A stretch of DNA of 12,864 bases, from the NCBI GenBank assembly GCA_900548315.1, contig URJU01000045.1:1-12864 (forward strand). Direction: 5' to 3'. Each line of letters starts with the position of its first letter. Position 1 is the first letter of the stretch. Below are positions 7,492-12,864 of the stretch, piece after piece. This DNA is from an uncultured Coprococcus sp. (lineage in GTDB: Bacteria > Bacillota > Clostridia > Lachnospirales > Lachnospiraceae). The notes beneath the pieces are model-generated. The model saw only the letters and a program-made list of their open reading frames with translations, had not been told where the DNA came from and ran no database searches. The translations under genes and the position numbers were made by a program.

Positions 7492-7500
7492 GAATCGGTT
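7458..7500 (+). repeat. 43-bp direct repeat, copy 2
   Basis: This second copy has AGGAGG at 7459-7464 and ATG at 7472. The inner palindrome (7472-7486) is intact, but the outer stem is shorter (AACCG with CGGTT) because the sequence after it diverges from copy 1. It ends just before the alpha-galactosidase ribosome site. Confidence 0.9.
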
Positions 7501-7507
7501 TAGATAG
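7472..7507 (+). CDS. Possible leader peptide MNEVHTRNRFR (11 aa) before the alpha-galactosidase
   Basis: Eleven codons follow a strong AGGAGG with 7 bp spacing. The first eleven residues match those of the ORF at 7381. Its TAG stop (7505-7507) overlaps the alpha-galactosidase AGGAGG (7506-7511), and that gene's ATG is 10 bp further on. Ribosomes ending here would stop on the next gene's ribosome site, an arrangement that favours coupled initiation or interference. Translation is not shown by sequence alone. Confidence 0.35.
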   Translation: MNEVHTRNRFR

Positions 7508-7517
7508 GAGGATTGCT

Positions 7518-9971
7518 ATGATCAGATATATAGAAGAACATCAGGTATTCATACTGGAGACAAAATCAACGCAATATGCCATGTGTGTGCGTCAGGATGG
7601 ACACCTTGAGCACCTGTATTATGGCAGCAGAAGTCTGGGTGGCGGAGATCTGAATTCTGTGGGACTTTGGGATGTGGCACATGACCGCAGTCTGTTCGAG
7701 ACCGGAAATGCCATAGTGCTGGACGGCGGACTCACCCTTGAGAGTCTGTTGCAGGAAGTGTCATCAACCGGCAAGGGGGATGTCAGTGAGCCGTTTGTCT
7801 GTATGACCCATGCAAATGGCAGCGCTGCCTGTGACTTTGTATATGAATCCTATGAGATAAAAAAAGGCAGGGATGAGCTTGAAGGACTTCCCTGCGCGGT
7901 GGAGTGTGGCAGCGGAATGAGCGAAACCGCCCTTGTGGATGACGGACAGCAGAGTGCTCAAACCGATGACGTACAAAAGGGTGTAGGAGCCGGAGTAACA
8001 CAGCTCACCATAACCCTGCGGGACAAATGTTATAACCAGAAAATGGAACTCATATATGTCACATGGGATGACTGTGACGTGATAACCAGAAGCACCAGAC
8101 TGACGAATGAAAGTGAGAATGTAGAACGGGTTGACAGACTTATGTCCTTGCAGCTTGATATGAGAATGTATCACGAGTATGACATGATACATTTCGGTGG
8201 AGCATGGGCAAGGGAGATGCACAGATCGGTGCATCCCGTGCGGCAAGGCAGGGTGGTTGTCTTATCGTCCACAGGAACTTCAAGCAGCAGGGCAAATCCG
8301 TTCTTCATGGTGGCAGAGCGTGGATGTACGGAGGAACACGGCGGATGCTATGGTTTCAATCTCGTATATTCAGGAGATCACCTGGAGAGCTGTGAACAGA
8401 ATTCTTATGGACGTATGAGGATACTGAGCGGAATCAATCCTGAAGGTTTTTCGTTTGTACTTGAACCGGGACAGACGTTTCAGTCGCCTGAGGCGGTCAT
8501 GACATACTCGGCGTCAGGTTTAGGTGGTATCAGCAGCCATATGCATGCATTTGTCAGAAGACATATAGTGAGAGGGTACTGGGCAGATCGGGAGAGACCG
8601 GTTCTGCTGAACAGCTGGGAGGCTGCGTACTTTGATATAAATGAGAAGAAACTGCTGAAACTTGCAAAAGAGGCAAAGAAGTGCGGCATAGAGCTGTTCG
8701 TCATGGATGACGGATGGTTCGGGCACAGGGATAACGACACCTCCTCTCTTGGAGACTGGAAGGAGAACCGGAGCAAGCTCCCGGGCGGGGTAAAGCAGCT
8801 GGCTGACAAGGTAAATGCGCTTGGACTGGACTTTGGTATATGGGTCGAGCCGGAGATGGTAAATGAGGACAGTGACCTTTACCGGGCACATCCAGAGTGG
8901 GCTGTGAGAGTTCCGGGACAGAGTCATGCCGAGGGACGTCATCAGATGCTTCTGGATCTAACCAACAAGGATGTGAGGGATCATATAGTGGATGCTATGA
9001 CAAAGGTGTTCTCATCAGCAAATATCTCCTATGTGAAGTGGGATATGAACAGGATCATGTCTGATCGCTATAGCCAGACGCTGCCTCCTGACAGGCAAAG
9101 TGAGTTCGGACACAGATATGTTCTGGGACTTTACGACATAATGGGCAGACTCACCAAGCGTTTTCCTGAGATATTGTTTGAGGGATGTGCAGCCGGTGGA
9201 AATAGGTTTGACCTCGGTATACTGTGTTACATGCCACAGATATGGGCGAGTGACGACACTGATGCCAGGGAGAGGCTTGAGATACAGACTGGGTACAGTT
9301 ATGGTTACCCGATGTCGGTTGTCAGCAGTCACGTGTCGGGATGTCCGAACCATCAGACGCTCAGAGTCACGCCACTTGAGACACGGTTCGGAGTGGCGGC
9401 ATTTGGAGTGCTTGGCTATGAGTGCAATCTGTGTGATATGAAAAAGAGGGATCTTGAAGCCATAAGAGAACAGGTGGAGTTTTATAAGAACCGCAGACGG
9501 ACGCTGCAGTTTGGTGAATATCACAGGATAGAGAATGGAACCGTGACGGAGCTTGAGCGGAATGTGTACCAGTTCATGACAGTATCCCAGGATGGATTCG
9601 AAGCTGTAGCCTGCTGCTATGAGGGACAGGTGATACCAAACTATACCTACAGGCATATGAGAACGAAGGGACTTGACGAGAAGGCGGTGTATGTCATGGA
9701 GGGCAGAGAACTTGAGTATAGTGTCAAACTTATGGGAGATCTCATCAATACGGTGACTCCGGTGCATGTGAAACCTGATTCACTGGCGCAGAATGCGATA
9801 GACAAGGTGGTTAAACTGCCCGGTGAGAAGGAATATGTGAAAGCATCCGGCGCATTGTTCAACAATGTGGGGGTGAACCTTGCTCCACGATTTGCGGGAA
9901 CCGGCTACAATGACCAGACTGCTATTTGGACAGAACATGGGATGAGATTATATACGTTTACCAGAGAGTGA
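7518..9971 (+). CDS. GH36 alpha-galactosidase
   Basis: This 817-residue enzyme would hydrolyse terminal alpha-1,6-galactose from melibiose, raffinose, stachyose or galactomannan oligomers. Residues 1 to about 340 form the N-terminal beta-sandwich. The (beta/alpha)8 catalytic domain spans about 345-650, and a beta domain follows. Family signatures include ELFVMDDGWFG (392-402), LGLDFGIWVEPEMVNEDSDL (435-454), the nucleophile Asp509 in YVKWDMNR (505-512), FEGCAAGGNRFD (554-565) and the acid/base Asp579 in WASDDTDARERL (576-587). The 70-residue gap between the two catalytic Asp residues matches GH36 enzymes. No signal peptide is seen, so it acts on sugars brought in by the neighbouring symporter. 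It is longer than the usual 720-750 residues. Part of the excess is a low-complexity Gly/Ser/Asp insert near 131-158 in the N-terminal domain. The start has AGGAGG at 7506-7511 with 6 bp spacing. Confidence 0.95.
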   Translation: MIRYIEEHQVFILETKSTQYAMCVRQDGHLEHLYYGSRSLGGGDLNSVGLWDVAHDRSLFETGNAIVLDGGLTLESLLQEVSSTGKGDVSEPFVCMTHANGSAACDFVYESYEIKKGRDELEGLPCAVECGSGMSETALVDDGQQSAQTDDVQKGVGAGVTQLTITLRDKCYNQKMELIYVTWDDCDVITRSTRLTNESENVERVDRLMSLQLDMRMYHEYDMIHFGGAWAREMHRSVHPVRQGRVVVLSSTGTSSSRANPFFMVAERGCTEEHGGCYGFNLVYSGDHLESCEQNSYGRMRILSGINPEGFSFVLEPGQTFQSPEAVMTYSASGLGGISSHMHAFVRRHIVRGYWADRERPVLLNSWEAAYFDINEKKLLKLAKEAKKCGIELFVMDDGWFGHRDNDTSSLGDWKENRSKLPGGVKQLADKVNALGLDFGIWVEPEMVNEDSDLYRAHPEWAVRVPGQSHAEGRHQMLLDLTNKDVRDHIVDAMTKVFSSANISYVKWDMNRIMSDRYSQTLPPDRQSEFGHRYVLGLYDIMGRLTKRFPEILFEGCAAGGNRFDLGILCYMPQIWASDDTDARERLEIQTGYSYGYPMSVVSSHVSGCPNHQTLRVTPLETRFGVAAFGVLGYECNLCDMKKRDLEAIREQVEFYKNRRRTLQFGEYHRIENGTVTELERNVYQFMTVSQDGFEAVACCYEGQVIPNYTYRHMRTKGLDEKAVYVMEGRELEYSVKLMGDLINTVTPVHVKPDSLAQNAIDKVVKLPGEKEYVKASGALFNNVGVNLAPRFAGTGYNDQTAIWTEHGMRLYTFTRE

Positions 9972-10011
9972 TGTGTGGCAGCTATATTGGCGGAGTGTGT
10001 ATTTGCACGGG

Positions 10012-10031
10012 AAAATTTGCATGCAAAATTT
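10012..10031. promoter_or_regulatory. 20-bp imperfect palindrome downstream of the alpha-galactosidase
   Basis: AAAATTT-GCATGC-AAAATTT is palindromic apart from one symmetric A/A mismatch on each side. The core TTTGCATGCAAA is a perfect 12-bp palindrome. It lies 41 bp after the alpha-galactosidase stop and about 190 bp before the Fur-family gene. It could be an operator or a weak terminator hairpin; there is no long T-run. Confidence 0.3.
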
Positions 10032-10123
10032 ACATTATATAAATAGTGGAAATAAATGCTGAAATGTGTTATCGTATCATTATAGAGAATTGTTCTTGAT
10101 AAAATATGTTATTAAATCTGTTA

Positions 10124-10161
10124 ATAAATCTACTCACAAGTGTATTTATGAATAGATTTAT
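10124..10161 (+). promoter_or_regulatory. 9-bp inverted repeat upstream of the Fur-family gene
   Basis: ATAAATCTA (10124-10132) and TAGATTTAT (10153-10161) are perfect inverted repeats 20 bp apart, with a small CAC-AA-GTG stem between. ATAAAT can alternatively pair with ATTTAT at 10144-10149. The region is AT-rich and should hold the promoter. I could not find a convincing 7-1-7 Fur/PerR box or a well-spaced -35/-10 pair. Confidence 0.25.
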
Positions 10162-10223
10162 AAAATTACTGTCAGTTCAACGTTCAAACATCTGTTTATA
10201 AATACCCGAAGGAGGACTATATA

Positions 10224-10625
10224 ATGAGTGATAAGCGTAATACGTGGCAGAAACAGGTCATATATTCTGTTATAAAGGAACTCAAGACTCATCCTACGGT
10301 ACAGAGTCTTATAGATGAGTTGGAAAAACGTGGATACAAGATCGGCAAATCAACTGTATACAGGGTGCTCTCGGACGCTGTTGACGATGGAATAGTTATG
10401 AACGTATATTCCGGGGATAAGATGGAGCATTATGATGGCAACACGGAGAATCATTATCATATAAGATGTAAGGTGTGTGACAGGATATTTGACAGCGAAC
10501 TTCCGTATCAGGATTCTATAACGCAGATGGGTGTGGATGCTGACAGCGATTTTGTCATACTTTCACACAACTTGGAATTCATAGGAATCTGTCCCGATTG
10601 TAAAAACAGTCTGAAAAGTCTGTGA
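10224..10625 (+). CDS. Fur-family metalloregulator with PerR-type ligand set
   Basis: This 133-residue Fur-family repressor has a winged helix (about 8-60, with GKSTVYRVLSDAVDDG at 41-56) followed by a metal-binding dimerisation domain. CKVC (82-85) and CPDC (123-126) form the structural zinc site. His23, Asp71, His77, His79 and Asp90 have exactly the spacing of His37, Asp85, His91, His93 and Asp104, the regulatory site of B. subtilis PerR. That favours a peroxide or iron sensor over Zur, although Fur and Zur share several of these positions. The N-terminus is about 14 residues shorter than PerR and lacks the first helix. The start has AAGGAGG at 10209-10215 with 8 bp spacing. It appears monocistronic, ending in the terminator at 10647. 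No catalase, rubrerythrin or ferrous transporter lies nearby, so its targets are elsewhere. Confidence 0.85.
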   Translation: MSDKRNTWQKQVIYSVIKELKTHPTVQSLIDELEKRGYKIGKSTVYRVLSDAVDDGIVMNVYSGDKMEHYDGNTENHYHIRCKVCDRIFDSELPYQDSITQMGVDADSDFVILSHNLEFIGICPDCKNSLKSL

Positions 10626-10646
10626 CAGAGAGATATCAGAATATAT

Positions 10647-10688
10647 AAAACTGCAGTCTGTACAAAGTATACAGGCTGCAGTTTTTTT
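10647..10688. terminator. Strong intrinsic terminator, probably bidirectional
   Basis: A 16-bp stem pairs 10647-10662 with 10670-10685 (AAAACTGCAGTCTGTA against TACAGGCTGCAGTTTT, one G-T wobble). The loop is 7 bases. Seven Ts (10682-10688) follow on the plus strand and four Ts on the minus strand. It ends the Fur-family gene and lies just beyond the stop of the convergent asparaginase gene, so it can serve both. Confidence 0.85.
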
Positions 10689-10702
10689 ATTTAGGATTAC
10701 TC

Positions 10703-12676
10703 TTATTCATCACGTTTTTTCTGAGAGAGTATGTTGGCAAGTTTTATTTCACTGACTGAATAATCCGATTCAACTGGCTGGAATCCCATTGACGAATCCT
10801 CGGATACTGTTGAGGAATCCAATCTGGCGGAATTGAAGCAGGCAGTATCTGAGCTGGAAGTATTCTTCTGGCGGTCAGGTGTACTGAAAGGTGAGAATAT
10901 ATTGTGCGACAGAGGCGAGTCTGACGCTGCCGGACTTATATGAGGCTCGGCGCTGATCTTGTCTGAACCTGCCATATCGGATGCCTGATGGCTTTCGATG
11001 TTCACCTGCTCGGGCATAACCTTTATAGGGTCAACTCGTGGATTGCTTATAAAAGTTCTTTTGGATGATGGCTTTACCACATTCATCCCCAGAATTGATT
11101 TCTTGTTACGGATAGCACGCTGCTCTTCCTCGGATATCACTGGTTCGGCGGCAGCGTCAGGTTTATTCTCGCGGGAGATGATGCTGTCTATGACAGAATC
11201 GTCATCTGCCTGCTCAGTTGCCTTTGACACTTTGTCGTAGGCGGCAGCGATCTTCCGGTCGTATGCAGCGCGGATCTCATCTGCAGATCTGCCAAATGCT
11301 GAATCTTCGTTTGGATCATAAGTCTCTCCCTGTGAAAATGCAGAGTCTGTCTCAGTTGTGTAGTTTGTTCCGACTCCTGTGTTGGATGATGCCAAATCAT
11401 TATTTGTTGAATCATCATTTGTTGAAACTGTATTGAAAGCAGGATCTTTTGATGCATCATATGTATCAGGTTCGAAAGCGCTGTCACTTGTCTGGGATCT
11501 GTCGGATGCAGAAGAGTCATCCTCAATGTCTCTCAGAATATCAGCAATGCCCTCACCATTATCGTTTACTAAGGCCGATTCATTCTCTGCGCCATCAGTT
11601 TCGTCATTGTCAATGTCTGACTCGATGTATTCCTCAGCAGGCTCAAAGAAAGTAGGATCTATGGAGAGGGTAAAGTCAACTTCTGAGTGGCCTACCTCTA
11701 TTCCGCAGTCATTGTACAGCTTGGTGGTATAGCAGTTCTTCAGAGTTTCTATGAGTTCAGTGTTGTCGTACTTCAGCTGCTCAAGAATGTTGGCTATTAT
11801 GAGTCCCTGAAACTCATCCGTCCATCCATCTTCAAGCTTTACAGCTATTCCAAGTTTCATACTCTTTATCGCCATGCAGATCACACCTCTGGAGCCGTCC
11901 TTCATTATAAGGTCGGGATTCTGATTTATGTAATATGAAGGTGTGCCGTAATCGTTGATCTTTTCCGGATACTTATGGATGCATGAAAAGTTGTAATCTA
12001 TGGTATCTCTGAGTTCTCCTGACATACTGAACGGATCCATGAGCTTTGCGTAGGACATGGCAATGCTTCTAAGTGGCAGTGCAAATACAGGAACACCACA
12101 TCCGTCTATACCAAGACCTATCTTATAGGTAGGAGTCTGGCTGAGCATGGATATGAAATTGATGATCTGCTGCTGTACCGGAGAGTCCTTCAGATGATAG
12201 CCGTCCGGTTTCCCGGTGAGCTCACGTTGGAGCAGCATAAGGCTGAAATGTTTGCCTGAGCAACAGTGCTGAAGCTTGCTCTGCCCCATTCTCGGATGAA
12301 GACGTGATCTGTCAGTCAGCTTGGCAGCAAGCGGTGAAGCTGATGTGGAACCACATGGTTTCATGATCATATTTTCAGGGGTGAGTCCCGTTTTTCTGGC
12401 GATCTCTTCCAGCACAAATATATGGTGATTGCTTCCCCAGTGAGATGAGTTGAACATAGCGACATCCTCATCTGTGAGATTGAAACGTCTGTGGAGCCCT
12501 GCGAGCAGTGTTGGAAGAACCTGTATAGGCTTGCTTGCAGAACGCATGAAGGTCTGCTTTTCAATGTCTCCGAGATAAGCTACGGTATCACCTGTTGACG
12601 ATACTATGGCTATGGATCCTCTGTGAACATTCTCTACTATATTTCCCCGATATTCTTTGATAAGTATTTCTGACAT
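10703..12676 (-). CDS. R. etli-type L-asparaginase with a long acidic disordered C-terminal tail
   Basis: Residues 1 to about 345 form a complete asparaginase of the Asparaginase_II (Rhizobium etli type) family, which converts L-asparagine to aspartate and ammonia. The residues known to matter in ReAV are present: Ser46 and Lys49 in RSASKPIQ (45-52), Ser78 in NSSHWG, Cys139 and Lys142 in CSGKH (139-143), Cys193 in GIDGCGVP (189-196) and Lys259 in KDGSRGV. Residues 346-657 are acidic and rich in Ser, Asp, Asn and Thr, with no hydrophobic core, signal or membrane segment. They look disordered apart from short helical stretches at 465-490 and 514-527. A DSAF-x-TYD-x-DxAF unit occurs twice (397-461). 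The last residues, SEIKLANILSQKKRDE, are basic and helix-like. Family members are usually about 330-350 residues, so this is a fusion or extension. One uninterrupted frame argues against an assembly join. The ATG has AAGGAG (12684-12689) 7 bp upstream on the minus strand. Confidence 0.85.
   Translation of the reverse strand: MSEILIKEYRGNIVENVHRGSIAIVSSTGDTVAYLGDIEKQTFMRSASKPIQVLPTLLAGLHRRFNLTDEDVAMFNSSHWGSNHHIFVLEEIARKTGLTPENMIMKPCGSTSASPLAAKLTDRSRLHPRMGQSKLQHCCSGKHFSLMLLQRELTGKPDGYHLKDSPVQQQIINFISMLSQTPTYKIGLGIDGCGVPVFALPLRSIAMSYAKLMDPFSMSGELRDTIDYNFSCIHKYPEKINDYGTPSYYINQNPDLIMKDGSRGVICMAIKSMKLGIAVKLEDGWTDEFQGLIIANILEQLKYDNTELIETLKNCYTTKLYNDCGIEVGHSEVDFTLSIDPTFFEPAEEYIESDIDNDETDGAENESALVNDNGEGIADILRDIEDDSSASDRSQTSDSAFEPDTYDASKDPAFNTVSTNDDSTNNDLASSNTGVGTNYTTETDSAFSQGETYDPNEDSAFGRSADEIRAAYDRKIAAAYDKVSKATEQADDDSVIDSIISRENKPDAAAEPVISEEEQRAIRNKKSILGMNVVKPSSKRTFISNPRVDPIKVMPEQVNIESHQASDMAGSDKISAEPHISPAASDSPLSHNIFSPFSTPDRQKNTSSSDTACFNSARLDSSTVSEDSSMGFQPVESDYSVSEIKLANILSQKKRDE
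11294..11488 (-). repeat. Degenerate protein repeat in the asparaginase tail
   Basis: Residues 397-414 (SDSAFEPDTYDASKDPAF) and 443-461 (TDSAFSQGETYDPNEDSAF) share the pattern DSAF, then TYD, then D-x-AF. The coding DNA of the two units (11435-11488 and 11294-11350) is only partly alike, so this is an old or selected protein repeat rather than recent slippage. Confidence 0.6.
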
Positions 12677-12817
12677 ATATATGCTCCTTATGTTATGTAA
12701 AAATTGATATTGTGAAAAAACGCAACCTGGCAGATGATCTGTATTAAGATATTCTGACCGTTCGTTGTTGAAGGCATTATGTAAGTATATTTCTGCACTT
12801 CAGTGATAGTATATTGT
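12677..12817 (-). promoter_or_regulatory. Upstream region of the asparaginase gene
   Basis: These 141 AT-rich bases lie before the minus-strand asparaginase and contain its ribosome site AAGGAG (12684-12689). A TTGCGT lies on the minus strand near 12720-12725, but no -10 fits at 16-18 bp. No other gene or clear promoter can be supported. Genomic sequence ends here. Confidence 0.4.
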
Positions 12818-12864
12818 CTGTCTCTTATACACATCTCCGAGCCCACGAGACGCGTAGTAATCTC
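12818..12864. other. Illumina Nextera adapter read-through (artefact)
   Basis: CTGTCTCTTATACACATCT (12818-12836) is the Tn5 mosaic end used in Nextera libraries. CCGAGCCCACGAGAC (12837-12851) completes the read-2 adapter. GCGTAGTA (12852-12859) sits where the i7 index belongs, and it matches the index I recall as N719. ATCTC (12860-12864) begins the P7 flow-cell tail. This order occurs only in sequencing libraries and should be trimmed. Confidence 0.98.

Larger units (their letters stand above)
7364..7512 (+). mobile_element. Small structured repeat element inserted between symporter and alpha-galactosidase
   Basis: Two 43-bp direct repeats and a GC-rich hairpin fill the gap between the two genes. 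An 11-bp direct repeat, AGATAGGAGGA, bounds the region at 7364-7374 and 7502-7512. Removing the 138 bp between the copies would leave the symporter stop followed directly by AGGAGGATTGCTATG, an ordinary tightly coupled start for the alpha-galactosidase. This looks like insertion of a non-coding element with duplication of the ribosome-site target, or amplification from that site. No transposase is present, so movement would need help in trans. The element class is unknown to me; the insertion history is inferred. Confidence 0.5.

Noticed and set aside
7367..7500. CRISPR-like pair of 43-bp repeats with a 48-bp spacer
   Set aside because: There are only two copies, the repeats contain Shine-Dalgarno and start codons, the spacer is itself a hairpin, and no cas gene is present.
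9015..9767. 250-residue minus-strand open frame inside the alpha-galactosidase
   Set aside because: It overlaps the catalytic domain of a certain gene, has a His/Arg/Ser-rich translation typical of an antisense frame, and lacks a ribosome site.
11379..11732. 117-residue plus-strand frame opposite the asparaginase tail
   Set aside because: The serine-rich translation is the complement of the Asp/Ser/Thr-rich tail codons. I considered that the tail might be the artefact instead, but it is continuous with the catalytic domain and has protein-level repeats.
12716..12817. A second gene or tRNA at the contig end
   Set aside because: No open frame with a ribosome site and no cloverleaf can be seen in the 100 bases before the adapter.

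Overview
The window looks like a contig end from a low-to-mid GC, Gram-positive Clostridia genome, most likely a gut Lachnospiraceae. The evidence is strong AGGAGG-type ribosome binding sites before almost every gene, heavy use of AGA/AGG and ATA codons, short AT-rich gaps, and a Firmicutes-type gene set (HelD, a short Fur-family regulator, an R. etli-type asparaginase). The lineage is inferred from style and gene content, not from a marker gene. The last 47 bases (12818-12864) are not biological. They are an Illumina Nextera adapter read-through, so genomic sequence stops at 12817.

Layout. Bases 1-51 hold the last codons of an unidentified upstream gene. A complete helD (53-2191) follows and ends in a good intrinsic terminator. 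Next comes a five-gene plus-strand run with no clear internal terminator: a TetR/AcrR regulator (2483-3064), a GT-B-like putative glycosyltransferase (3146-4636), a monoacylglycerol-lipase-like alpha/beta hydrolase (4751-5764), a MelB-type sugar:cation symporter (5918-7369) and a GH36 alpha-galactosidase (7518-9971). A Fur-family regulator with a complete PerR-type ligand set (10224-10625) lies downstream. It faces a convergent L-asparaginase gene on the minus strand (10703-12676), with a shared, probably bidirectional terminator between them.

How the genes work together. MelB-like transporter plus GH36 alpha-galactosidase form a standard uptake-and-hydrolysis pair for alpha-galactosides such as melibiose or raffinose-family sugars. 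The upstream TetR, glycosyltransferase and lipase form a plausible lipid or cell-envelope module. Whether all five genes are one operon cannot be settled from sequence; the gaps are 81, 114, 153 and 148 bp.

Three items stand out. (1) Between the symporter and the alpha-galactosidase sits a compact structured element with two 43-bp near-identical direct repeats. Each carries its own Shine-Dalgarno and ATG for the peptide MNEVHTRNRFR. A GC-rich hairpin separates them, and an 11-bp direct repeat flanks the whole element, as if it had been inserted into the alpha-galactosidase ribosome binding site. (2) The asparaginase carries an acidic, apparently disordered C-terminal tail of about 310 residues with internal repeats, nearly doubling the usual protein length. 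(3) The 3' end carries sequencing adapter with a readable index.
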